A stretch of DNA of 21,104 bases from a virus. Below are positions 1-6,095 of this stretch, one piece after another. Location of the stretch: positions 1 through 21,104 of IMG/VR virus record IMGVR_UViG_3300048790_000086; one strand, written 5' to 3'. The notes under the pieces were generated by a model, which worked only from the letters and a program-made list of their open reading frames with translations, searched no databases and had not been told where the DNA came from. Positions within the stretch are counted from its first letter, which is position 1, and each line of letters starts with the position of its first letter. The position numbers and the translations under genes were made by a program.

Positions 1-370
1 GTGGCAGGGCTTGGTAGGGCAGGCAACGCAGGGCGGGTTTAGGCGGGGTGGGGTTGGGCGCGGCAGGTGTGGCGCGTCTAGGCATGGCGCGGCCCGTTAG
101 GGTCTGGCGGGGCAGGCGAGGCGGGGTAAGTCTTGGCAAGGCGCGGCAAGTCGGGGCAGGCATGGCTTGGTAAGTCTGGGTAAGGCAGGGCCTGGCAAGG
201 CAGGCGGGGCGAGGCAGGGTTGTGCGCGGCTAGGCTGGGTCGGGCTCGGCGTGGCAGGCGAGGTGCGGCGGGGCATAGCAAGTCCGGGCAAGTTTAGGCG
301 AGGCAAGGCAGGCATGGCGGCGTAACGCGAGGCAGGGTCAGGCGGGTTACGGCAGGGCAGGCAGCGACGG
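1..370. repeat. Degenerate pentanucleotide (NGGCN) array
   Basis: The whole left end is built from G-rich five-base units of the form NGGCN or NGGTN (for example aggca, tggct, tggta, aggca, gggcc, tggca), with the phase slipping every few units. G is far more frequent than C on the + strand, so the strand bias is strong. ORFs on the - strand here only translate the period into Pro/Leu/Ala/Arg-rich repeats and have no ribosome-binding site, so I call it non-coding. The array is cut by the left edge and its full length is unknown. It lies directly upstream of the promoters of the replication operon. Its function is unknown to me. Confidence 0.85.
31..58 (+). other. G-quadruplex-type motif
   Basis: Five G-runs of three to four bases lie at 31-33, 35-37, 45-48, 50-53 and 56-58. 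They are separated by loops of 1, 7, 1 and 2 bases, which satisfies the usual G3+N1-7 pattern. It sits inside the pentanucleotide array and may be a by-product of its G-richness. Confidence 0.5.
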
Positions 371-378
371 AATAGGCG

Positions 379-406
379 TTGACACACCCGGAGGCGGCTG
401 AATAAC
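379..406 (+). promoter_or_regulatory. Candidate sigma70 promoter, distal
   Basis: A perfect -35 TTGACA at 379-384 is followed after 16 bases by AATAAC at 401-406, a four-of-six match to TATAAT. It would be the upstream member of a tandem pair reading into the replication operon. The -10 is imperfect, so this is weaker than the proximal promoter. Confidence 0.45.
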
Positions 407-422
407 CCCAGCCGGCGGGGTT
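404..422. promoter_or_regulatory. Perfect inverted repeat, candidate operator
   Basis: AACCCC (404-409) and GGGGTT (417-422) are perfect inverted arms around the seven-base centre AGCCGGC. The right arm shares its last two bases with the -35 box at 421-426, and the left arm touches the distal -10. A protein bound here could block both promoters. The ribbon-helix-helix gene just downstream is an obvious candidate repressor, but that pairing is inference. Confidence 0.5.
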
Positions 423-449
423 GACGCGCCTCTGAAACACGCCTAGAAT
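421..449 (+). promoter_or_regulatory. Sigma70-type promoter of the replication operon
   Basis: TTGACG (421-426) and TAGAAT (444-449) are separated by exactly 17 bases and lie 27 bases before the start codon at 476. Each box matches consensus at five of six positions. No other promoter in the window is this good. Confidence 0.75.
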
Positions 450-475
450 GCCACTATTCCGCACATGAGGCGTTC

Positions 476-637
476 ATGGCCGAGCCGCAGGTTGCTTTTC
501 AGATCCGCCTTCCGGTGCCGCAGCGCGATAAGCTGCGGACCATCGCCGACATCGAAGGCACCTCCATCAACGATATCATTCGACGCCTGGTGGCGGCAAC
601 TCCTGCGCCGGTCAAGCAGCCGGTTGAGGAGGATTGA
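476..637 (+). CDS. Ribbon-helix-helix (Arc-like) DNA-binding protein, 53 aa
   Basis: This small protein has the pattern of an Arc/CopG-type ribbon-helix-helix regulator. A short alternating strand (VAFQIRLPVP, about residues 6-15) would form the DNA-contacting ribbon. Helix one follows (RDKLRTIADIEG), then a Thr/Ser-Ile-N turn and helix two (NDIIRRLVAA). The tail is proline-rich and acidic. GAGG lies a few bases before the ATG, and the promoter at 421-449 drives it directly. As the first gene of the unit containing the SpoVG-like and primase-helicase genes, it could autoregulate through the inverted repeat at 404-422. The fold is called from pattern only; the target is not known. Confidence 0.7.
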   Translation: MAEPQVAFQIRLPVPQRDKLRTIADIEGTSINDIIRRLVAATPAPVKQPVEED

Positions 638-640
638 GCC

Positions 641-961
641 ATGTCCACAACCACCCTCATGCCAGTCGTGATCTTAGACTGGAAGCCCCTGAACCGCAAC
701 ACGCTGCGGGGGTTTGCCAAAATCCGCCTGGGCGCGCTGATTATCAACGACGTTGCTGTTCACCGATACGACGCCGACAAAGCCTGGGCGTCTATGCCAG
801 CCAAGCCGATCGTTCGATCTGACCAGACGGTCAAGGTCAATGATCAGGGCAAGGTTCAATACGTTCCCATGATAGAATGGGAGAATAAAGCGGCGTCGGA
901 TCGGTTCTCGGCTAGCGTTATCGATGCGCTGGAGCGGACGCACCCAGACGCGACCAGGTAG
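641..961 (+). CDS. SpoVG-like phage protein, 106 aa
   Basis: The core reads like the SpoVG family of small nucleic-acid-binding proteins. A strand containing LRGFAKIRLGALIINDVAVH is followed by a W-A-SMPAKP segment, which corresponds to the family's conserved MPSK-type motif. A KVQYVPMIEW strand and a C-terminal helix (residues about 84-101) follow. The start is fixed by GGAGGA seven bases upstream, inside the end of the previous gene, and only three bases separate the two genes. Related proteins occur in many proteobacterial phages beside replication genes, often unannotated. Placement between a regulator and the primase-helicase suggests a replication or regulatory role, but no specific activity can be read from the sequence. 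Confidence 0.6.
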   Translation: MSTTTLMPVVILDWKPLNRNTLRGFAKIRLGALIINDVAVHRYDADKAWASMPAKPIVRSDQTVKVNDQGKVQYVPMIEWENKAASDRFSASVIDALERTHPDATR

Positions 962-963
962 TT

Positions 964-3210
964 ATGTCCCCGCTGGACCGCGCGATAGCGGTCACGTTCT
1001 TTCGGGATTTTGGTGCGTCGAGGAAGACTGAGGAGGAGTTATCCCTTCAGCAGCTCGCGCCGCGCATTCTGGCGTCGAACGCGCCGGTCAAAAAGCAACT
1101 CCCATGGTTGAAACTGGCACGCTTCGGGAACGTGCGGACTGAGAAGAATTCCCTTCGGCACAATCCTAATGTGCTCGCGATCTCAGGCATCGAGGCGGAC
1201 TACGACACTGAAATCATGTCTGTTGACGAGGCATGTGCGGTTCTGGCGAACGCGCGCCTTGCCGCCATGGTATACACCAGCCCAAGCCACACCGAGGATG
1301 CACCACGCTGGCGGGTGCTGTGTCCATTTTCAGCGGAATACCCTCCTGCCGACCGTGTCCGGTTTCTATCGCGCCTCAATGGTGTGTTCCAGGGCGCGCT
1401 GGCACGAGAGTCGTTCGTGCTTTCGCAATCGTATTATTTTGGAAGTGAAAACGGTAATCCAAGCCATCGCGTCGAACTGGTGGATGGCGATTATCTGGAT
1501 CTGCGGCCGGATCTTGATGAAAACGCTATAGGCGTGCCGGTTTCGGAGGCCGAGTACGAGCCAATAGCCTACACGCCTGGAGAGGGTGCCGATCGATACG
1601 TCGATGGGGTAATCCGCAACGTGCTAGGCAAGGTTGCCAGTGCTGGGGAAGGGCAGAAGCACTACACCATTCGCAACCAAGCCATGATTCTCGGTGGCTA
1701 CATGCACATCGGGAACTACGGCGTCGAGGAAGCTGCCAGCTGGCTGGTGAGCGCTCTGCCGGCATCTGTCAGAGATCCAAAGGCGGCACACAAAACAGCG
1801 CTGTGGGGCATCGAGCGCGGCGCTATGAAGCCGCTGAATGTGCCGGAACGGAAGTCCTACACCAACGGCCACGCCAACGGTCATGCGCCCACGCCAGAGC
1901 CCCCGTCGGCAGGCGACAACAATCCCCCACCAGACAACGTCGTCCAGCTCAAGCCAAAGAAGCAGCCGAAACCCAGGCCGGCGCGCCCCGACGACTGGCG
2001 CAAAGACTGGCACGTCAGTGACGAGGGAACAGCACTCCCTTCCCTGTTTAATGCCATGGTCGCCATGCGTCAGCACCCCGCACTGGCAGGCGTGACACGG
2101 TTCGACGAGATGGAGCGATCGGAAATTATCGCCGAGCAGATCCCTGGCACGCCATTTGACCCGACAATTCCCCGAATAATCCGCGACTGCGATGTGATCG
2201 CTATTCAGGAAGAGCTTCAGCAGATCGGATTACGGCGAATCGCCAAGGCGACGGTGCAGGATGCGGTCCATCTGCGCGCCAATCAGATGAGCTTCCACCC
2301 GGTCAAGGACTATTTAAACGGACTTGTGTGGGATAAAAAGTCCAGACTTGACAGTTGGTTGTCGTATTATCTTGGCGCCGAACCGCAGGATGGAGAGAAT
2401 AAGGAAAAGGCTCTAAAATATATATTTGAAGTTGGGCGATTATTCCTGATTGGCCTCGTTGCCCGCGTTCTTCGGCCGGGGTGCAAGGCCGATTACATGC
2501 TGATCCTTGAGGGTCCGCAAGGCGCACTGAAATCCAGCGCATGCCGTGTCCTCGCCGGCGAATGGTTTAGCGACAATCTGCCCGACCTTTCCCGAGGGGA
2601 TGCGGTGCGGCTCTCGATGCACCTTCGGGGCAAGTGGCTGATCGAGATCGCCGAAATGTCGAGCTTCAACGCCGCCGAAGCCCATACATTGAAAGAATTT
2701 CTAACGCAGACCGAGGAGCGATACACGCCCAAGTTTGGGCGCAATGAGGTCAAAGAAGCGCGGCAGTGCCTGTTTGTGGGCACCACGAACGAACAAGTGT
2801 ACCTGCGGGACGCTACCGGTGCCCGGCGGTTTTGGCCTGTGCGGGTCGGGACCATCAATCTCACGGACTTGCAAAAAGACCGCGACCAGCTTTTGGCTGA
2901 GGCCGTCTCGCTCTTCAACGCCGGACAGCCGTGGTGGCCAGAACAGGAGTTCGAGAAGGCTACCATAAGCCCGGAACAAGAGCAGCGGTTCGAGCACGAT
3001 CCATGGGAAGGGCCTATTCAGGATTGGATAGCTGAACACGCGATCGAATCTTGTAATATGACTTCAATCCTACGACACGCGATTGGCCTCGGCGTCGAGA
3101 AACATGGAACACGGGACATACGCCGGGTGACGGCGATCATGCGGCGCCTCAAATGGACGCGCAACATGAACAAGCATGGCCGTCCATACGAAAAACCGCA
3201 AAAAATCTAA
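964..3210 (+). CDS. Primase-helicase, VapE/VirE family
   Basis: A two-part replication protein of 748 residues. The C-terminal half is a VapE/VirE-type ATPase: Walker A GPQGALKSS (517-525), Walker B KWLIEIAEM (557-565), a sensor-1-like FVGTTN (604-609) and a likely arginine finger RDATGARRFWP (615-625). The N-terminal part has features of an archaeo-eukaryotic-type primase: GIEADYD (75-81) fits the metal-binding motif and YTSPSHT (104-110) followed by RWRV fits the sxH motif. A Pro/Lys/Asn-rich linker (about 295-345) joins the halves. Such fusions prime and unwind phage or island DNA at replication start. ATG at 964 follows two bases after the upstream stop. The RTGTTCCA repeats begin inside its 3' end and continue downstream, as expected for an initiator next to its origin. 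The helicase is firm; the primase half is less sure. Confidence 0.88.
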   Translation: MSPLDRAIAVTFFRDFGASRKTEEELSLQQLAPRILASNAPVKKQLPWLKLARFGNVRTEKNSLRHNPNVLAISGIEADYDTEIMSVDEACAVLANARLAAMVYTSPSHTEDAPRWRVLCPFSAEYPPADRVRFLSRLNGVFQGALARESFVLSQSYYFGSENGNPSHRVELVDGDYLDLRPDLDENAIGVPVSEAEYEPIAYTPGEGADRYVDGVIRNVLGKVASAGEGQKHYTIRNQAMILGGYMHIGNYGVEEAASWLVSALPASVRDPKAAHKTALWGIERGAMKPLNVPERKSYTNGHANGHAPTPEPPSAGDNNPPPDNVVQLKPKKQPKPRPARPDDWRKDWHVSDEGTALPSLFNAMVAMRQHPALAGVTRFDEMERSEIIAEQIPGTPFDPTIPRIIRDCDVIAIQEELQQIGLRRIAKATVQDAVHLRANQMSFHPVKDYLNGLVWDKKSRLDSWLSYYLGAEPQDGENKEKALKYIFEVGRLFLIGLVARVLRPGCKADYMLILEGPQGALKSSACRVLAGEWFSDNLPDLSRGDAVRLSMHLRGKWLIEIAEMSSFNAAEAHTLKEFLTQTEERYTPKFGRNEVKEARQCLFVGTTNEQVYLRDATGARRFWPVRVGTINLTDLQKDRDQLLAEAVSLFNAGQPWWPEQEFEKATISPEQEQRFEHDPWEGPIQDWIAEHAIESCNMTSILRHAIGLGVEKHGTRDIRRVTAIMRRLKWTRNMNKHGRPYEKPQKI

Positions 3211-3254
3211 CACATTGTAATGTCTACAAATCCTGCCTAGCCGGGCGGAAATCT

Positions 3255-3352
3255 GTGTTCCAGTGTTCGTTGCATGTTCCATTATATTTTTCGTCGAGCA
3301 CGAATAACTATATGTTATACCTTATATATGTTCCATGTTTCACTGTGTTCCA
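3255..3352 (+). repeat. RTGTTCCA iteron-like repeats
   Basis: Copies are GTGTTCCA at 3255-3262, ATGTTCCA at 3274-3281, ATGTTCCA at 3328-3335 and GTGTTCCA at 3345-3352, with a degenerate GTGTTCG at 3263-3269. Inverted copies lie outside, at 3105-3112 (inside the primase-helicase gene) and 3468-3475. The two close pairs are spaced 19 and 17 bases start to start. This resembles initiator-binding iterons, although the spacing is not strictly helical. Confidence 0.55.
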
Positions 3353-3422
3353 TATTTATGAAGAGGTATGGATATAGGTGCAAATATATAGTTCGACATA
3401 GCATAGATACGTATACGATATA

Positions 3423-3452
3423 TTGCATAAAGGCAAACGCAGGCTCTATAGG
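3423..3452 (+). promoter_or_regulatory. Candidate promoter for the ATP-grasp gene
   Basis: TTGCAT (3423-3428) and TATAGG (3447-3452) are separated by 18 bases, and an inverted TGGAACAT repeat lies just downstream. Both boxes are partial matches. It is the best + strand promoter-like sequence before the gene at 3578. Confidence 0.35.
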
Positions 3453-3577
3453 GAAAATGCGACACAGTGGAACATGAAGCATGGAATTGTTTCCTATATT
3501 CGGGTAACGTTTCCGTGACACGGAACTGGCAAACGCACGGGCGTTGCTTTCGTAGGGGATGCCCGCTACAAATCCCC

Positions 3578-4294
3578 ATGCTCGATCCCAACGCGCTGTC
3601 CTATTGGCTCCCGCTCCTTGAAGCGGCGGATTTGCCAATGCCAAAGACGGTCATTTTGACCATGCCGGAAGATGCCCAAAGGGACGTATGGGAATTGCTG
3701 GAGGGCGCTCCTGGGAACGGTGTAGCGATCAAGGCGTTCGCCGAAGATGTCGCGAATGCGGTCTACGCATTTGGATATCCGGCGTTTCTCCGCACCGATC
3801 ACACTAGCGGCAAACATGGCTGGGAACGGACCTGCTTTTTACAGCGGCGCGAAGATGCTGCCAGCCACATCGCCGCCATTGCCGAATATTCGGAACTGGC
3901 CGGCATGCTAGGCTTGCCGTGGGATACCTGGGCCGTCCGTGAGTTGCTCCCGACAATCCCAGTCGGCATGTGCACGGGCTATGGCAACATGCCGATTTGT
4001 CGGGAGTTTCGGTTCTTCGTCGAGGACGGTGCGGTCAAATGCTGGCATCCCTATTGGCCGCTGGACTCGCTGGAGGAAGGCGGCGCGGAGGGCGTGGACT
4101 ACGACGCATTGTGCAAGCTGCCGGATGACGTGAACCTGCACGATCTGGCCATCCGTGCCAGCAATGCCGTGCCCGGCGCATGGTCCGTGGACATACTCGA
4201 AACCAAGCGAGGATGGTTCATCACGGATATGGCGGAGGCGGGAAAGTCCTATCATTGGCCATCGTGCGAACGTCTCTTGTCGGCTAAATGCTAA
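3578..4294 (+). CDS. ATP-grasp enzyme, R2K-type, 238 aa
   Basis: The protein shows an ATP-grasp fold signature: FLRTDHTSGKHGW (70-82) with the nucleotide-contacting lysine region, AVREL (119-123), CREFRFF (141-147) as the central Arg-Glu strand, then VDILE (204-208) and ITDMAEAGKS (215-224) as the metal-binding end. The layout matches the short R2K clade of ATP-grasp proteins known from phages and bacteria, thought to join an amino acid or peptide to a substrate through an acyl-phosphate. Its substrate cannot be predicted. I start it at ATG 3578; the frame stays open upstream to 3467, but that extension is Cys/Arg-rich, unlike the family, and lies in the AT-rich non-coding region. No strong ribosome-binding site precedes either start. 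The stop overlaps the next small ORF. Confidence 0.7.
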   Translation: MLDPNALSYWLPLLEAADLPMPKTVILTMPEDAQRDVWELLEGAPGNGVAIKAFAEDVANAVYAFGYPAFLRTDHTSGKHGWERTCFLQRREDAASHIAAIAEYSELAGMLGLPWDTWAVRELLPTIPVGMCTGYGNMPICREFRFFVEDGAVKCWHPYWPLDSLEEGGAEGVDYDALCKLPDDVNLHDLAIRASNAVPGAWSVDILETKRGWFITDMAEAGKSYHWPSCERLLSAKC

Positions 4295-4461
4295 CCCGCT
4301 ACACACCTCCACCTCCGTTGTCCCTCCCTTCGGCGGAGGTCCCGCTTGCCAAGCACCACTGGAACGGATACAAGCCCCTCAGCCGGTCGGCGGGTGCCTG
4401 TATGGCGGGACGCTGCCATTTCCTCCCCGACGACCGGAGCCTACTTGCAGCGACACGGTGA
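4288..4461 (+). CDS. Small hypothetical protein, 57 aa
   Basis: ATG at 4288 lies inside the end of the ATP-grasp gene, giving a seven-base overlap (ATGCTAA) typical of translational coupling. The product begins with a proline-rich stretch and continues with HHWNGYKPLSRS, two cysteines and two aspartates (CHFLPDD), ending LLAATR. The His and Cys residues could bind a metal, but no family is recognised. It has no ribosome-binding site of its own, so it depends on coupling if it is translated. A partner role with the ATP-grasp enzyme (for example as its substrate) is possible from position alone. Confidence 0.45.
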   Translation: MLTRYTPPPPLSLPSAEVPLAKHHWNGYKPLSRSAGACMAGRCHFLPDDRSLLAATR

Positions 4462-4573
4462 ATCTCCAGGCCGTGCCCGTCCGTCAGGATCGTGGATCAG
4501 GGGGAGCGATGGAGTCCCCCCGTTGCTTACCCCCAATTAGCCAGGAGGGAGGGGAATGGTGTTCTTCGCTCAT
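4462..4573. other. Short gap between convergent units
   Basis: This gap separates the + strand ATP-grasp unit from the - strand small-gene block. Apart from the hairpin at 4500-4520 I see no feature. GGAGGGAGGGG at about 4543 precedes an ATG, but the short reading frame there runs antisense into the - strand gene and is not convincing. Confidence 0.4.
4500..4520. terminator. Hairpin between convergent units
   Basis: GGGGGA (4500-4505) pairs perfectly with TCCCCC (4515-4520) around a nine-base loop. It lies where the + strand unit ending at 4461 and the - strand unit ending at 4574 converge, so it could act on both. There is no T-tract on either side, so intrinsic termination would be weak. 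Confidence 0.35.
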
Positions 4574-5113
4574 TCAGGCCGTAGGCGTTTCCCGGCCTTC
4601 AGCGGCCCGCACAGCGGCTTCGTAGCCGATCGCGTCCCTCGGGTCGCGGCCGTCTGCCACGTCCTCCAGGAACGCTCTGAGCGCCGGATCTAGGCGCATG
4701 GCTTGCGCGACGCCCCGGAGTGGGCTGGCGTAGACTAGGTCCAGCCAAAGTAGCCGGTGTGCGCGCAATGCCGCTTCCGGGTGCGGGCGCGGATGCAGCG
4801 CCAGCAGACCCCGGCAGGTCTCGCTGATCTGCTGCTGGACGGACATCTCCTGCCAACTAGGCCGTTCCCGCCCCTCAGAAGCCGCCACAGCCGCCTCGGC
4901 GATTTCGGGCGGCGCAACATCGCATCCCGCCGCCACGGCCTCCAGGAGCGCGCGGAGGGGCGGCGATGAACGCATGGTTTCCGCGTGCTTTGAAGGTATG
5001 CCGCACGGCGCGTGAGCTAGAGCATAGGCCGCTGTGCTCCTCCAGCTTCGCGGTTTTTTGGTCATCTCCCGCACAATCCGGGTGATCTTAGCCGCATCTT
5101 TCGTGTCGTTCAT
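4574..5113 (-). CDS. Hypothetical protein with internal duplication, 179 aa
   Basis: Last gene of the - strand block. The start at 5113 is chosen because AAGGG lies eight bases upstream; the longer frame to 5179 has no such site. The product is Ala/Arg/Glu-rich and helical. It carries two copies of a module of about 37 residues: PPLRALLEAVAAG followed by EAAVAASEGRERPS (about residues 50-85), and PALRAFLEDVADG followed by EAAVRAAEGRETPT (about 143-178, ending the protein). The spacer between them contains a Trp-rich helix. No catalytic motif or known family is recognised. Duplicated helical modules suggest protein or nucleic-acid binding, but that is inference. Confidence 0.7.
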   Translation of the reverse strand: MNDTKDAAKITRIVREMTKKPRSWRSTAAYALAHAPCGIPSKHAETMRSSPPLRALLEAVAAGCDVAPPEIAEAAVAASEGRERPSWQEMSVQQQISETCRGLLALHPRPHPEAALRAHRLLWLDLVYASPLRGVAQAMRLDPALRAFLEDVADGRDPRDAIGYEAAVRAAEGRETPTA

Positions 5114-5145
5114 GAAAGTTACCCTTGCTAACATTTTCGGGGAAA

Positions 5146-5436
5146 TCAGTCGTCGATCGGGACGGCGAGAACGCGCCACCGCATACCGGGCGGCGGGTCA
5201 TCGGATTCGGATAGGTGACGAGCTGAGATATTGTAAATCGCCGTCACCAGCGCACGCGCGCGACGTTCAAGCGTCCGTGCATCCGCCTCGATTGCTTTGG
5301 CTTCTGTTAGGATGTCGTAGAGGGTGGGCATTCTGGTATCGCTCCTTTCGGGATAGTCGCAAGCGCACGCAGGGTAAGCCGCGCAATCCGACATTTTGCC
5401 GCCGTGCTCTGCCGGGCATGTTCCGGGTGTTGGCAT
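5146..5436 (-). CDS. Small Cys-rich hypothetical protein, two possible starts
   Basis: The frame has two ATGs, each with a good ribosome-binding site. The first, at 5436, has AGGAG six bases upstream and gives 96 residues. The second, at 5331, has AAAGGAG about nine bases upstream and gives 61. The extra 35 residues of the long form are Cys-rich (C-P-A-E-H-G-G-K, then DCAAYPACACDYPE), a pattern that could hold a zinc ion. The shared part has a strongly helical segment (ILTEAKAIEADARTLERRAR) and ends MRWRVLAVPIDD. No family is recognised. It lies 32 bases upstream of the 179-residue gene on the same strand. Confidence 0.65.
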   Translation of the reverse strand: MPTPGTCPAEHGGKMSDCAAYPACACDYPERSDTRMPTLYDILTEAKAIEADARTLERRARALVTAIYNISARHLSESDDPPPGMRWRVLAVPIDD

Positions 5437-5445
5437 CTCACTCTC

Positions 5446-5670
5446 CTAATTATGCGCGCCGTCCGGCGGGATCGGGTGGAAGGTGGCGGCGCGGAGGTGG
5501 CTTTCGACAAATTCAAGCATGTAAGATAACCCCTCTAGTGCCACTTTGTCTCTTTCAACGCTGGTCGAGTCTTCTCTGTCGTACAGAGCTGCTATTTTAT
5601 TTCTACACCATTCCACCAGCTCATCCCGAAACTGCTCTGGTGTCAGTGCGTTGCTGGTCCATGGTTCCAT
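5446..5670 (-). CDS. Small hypothetical protein, 74 aa
   Basis: The start at ATG 5670 is preferred over a TTG at 5679, because GAGGA ends nine bases before the ATG but directly abuts the TTG. One base separates it from the stop of the upstream gene (TGATATG), so translation is probably coupled. The product is mostly helical and acidic (LTPEQFRDELVEWCRNKIAA, then LEGLSYMLEFVESH) and ends His/Pro-rich. It is a typical small phage accessory protein, with no family recognised. Confidence 0.65.
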   Translation of the reverse strand: MEPWTSNALTPEQFRDELVEWCRNKIAALYDREDSTSVERDKVALEGLSYMLEFVESHLRAATFHPIPPDGAHN

Positions 5671-5671
5671 A

Positions 5672-5902
5672 TCAACCAATCCTCGCCGTTATCATTGCTG
5701 TACGTAAGCAGATCAGAACGCTCCGAATGCGTCGAACATCCTGCTCAGTCACGGTGTCGGGCATCAGATCGAAATGTTCTTCGGACCAAGTGGTGAGTTT
5801 CGCCAGAGCATCATCTACTCTGGATTTCACAGCTAACAGCGCATCAACCGCTGCGTCGTTGCATTCGGCCTCGTCGTTCATGTATTCGGCATCGTCAGCC
5901 AT
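5672..5902 (-). CDS. Small acidic hypothetical protein, 76 aa
   Basis: ATG at 5902 has GGGAG eight bases upstream, within the end of the preceding gene, giving a 25-base overlap. The N-terminal third is very acidic (ADDAEYMNDEAECND) and is followed by a helix with alternating Leu/Val (VDALLAVKSRVDDALAKL), a Trp-containing turn and a basic C-terminal helix (VRRIRSVLICLRTAMITAR). The strong acidity recalls DNA-mimic and inhibitor proteins made early by phages, but nothing specific supports that. No family recognised. Confidence 0.65.
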   Translation of the reverse strand: MADDAEYMNDEAECNDAAVDALLAVKSRVDDALAKLTTWSEEHFDLMPDTVTEQDVRRIRSVLICLRTAMITARIG

Positions 5903-6090
5903 GTTTTTTGCTCCCGTATGCGGTTAGCAGCCTCGCGCGCCATGCGACGCACGTCTTCCTCGGTAGACCAATCCGCGATCATCGCCAGTGCCGCGACGAC
6001 ATCCACCAGGCACTGCCGGTCGCGGCGTCGTCGGTCGCGGGCGCGCTCCGCTGCGGTGAGGGGATGCGCGCCTCGGGGTTTAGGGGGCAT
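5878..6090 (-). CDS. Small basic helical protein, 70 aa
   Basis: The start is taken at ATG 6090, five bases after the stop of the DnaJ-like gene. Longer in-frame starts up to 6261 would run inside that gene and give an unlikely Gln/Arg-rich N-terminus. No clear ribosome-binding site precedes it, so reinitiation is likely. The product is strongly basic (TAAERARDRRRRDRQC), then helical (LVDVVAALAMIADWSTEEDV). It resembles the 59-residue protein encoded at 6399-6578: both have an Arg-rich segment, an AL-x2-IA-x2-ST core and an Ala-rich final helix. Function unknown; nucleic-acid binding is plausible from charge. Confidence 0.6.
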   Translation of the reverse strand: MPPKPRGAHPLTAAERARDRRRRDRQCLVDVVAALAMIADWSTEEDVRRMAREAANRIREQKTWLTMPNT

Positions 6091-6095
6091 TTCAG

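Larger units (their letters stand above)
3211..3577. other. AT-rich intergenic region, candidate origin
   Basis: This 367-base gap is clearly richer in A and T than its surroundings, with runs such as TTATATATG and GATATATTGCAT. It carries at least four direct copies of RTGTTCCA and one inverted copy at 3468-3475. It follows the primase-helicase gene. An ORF reading through its right end (from 3467) lacks a ribosome-binding site and is probably non-coding before 3578. The combination of initiator gene, repeats and AT-rich DNA fits a replication origin, but no function is shown directly. Confidence 0.5.

Noticed and set aside
78-387. Two overlapping minus-strand Pro/Leu/Ala-rich ORFs at the left edge
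   Set aside because: They only translate the five-base repeat, in two frames, and have no ribosome-binding site.
2493-3039. Minus-strand ORFs of 157 and 112 codons inside the primase-helicase gene
   Set aside because: They are shadows of a gene with clear Walker and arginine-finger motifs.
3467-3577. Upstream extension of the ATP-grasp gene
   Set aside because: The added residues are Cys/Arg-rich and unlike the family, and the DNA is AT-rich with iteron-like repeats. Start at 3578 is preferred, though neither start has a strong ribosome-binding site.
4509-4625. Short plus-strand ORF and a strong SD-like sequence before ATG at about 4557
   Set aside because: Both frames run antisense into the 179-residue gene and give low-complexity peptides. 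Chance is the simpler explanation.
5034-5927. 297-codon plus-strand ORF
   Set aside because: It runs antisense across four well-supported small genes on the minus strand, and its sequence is Arg/Ser-rich without motif.
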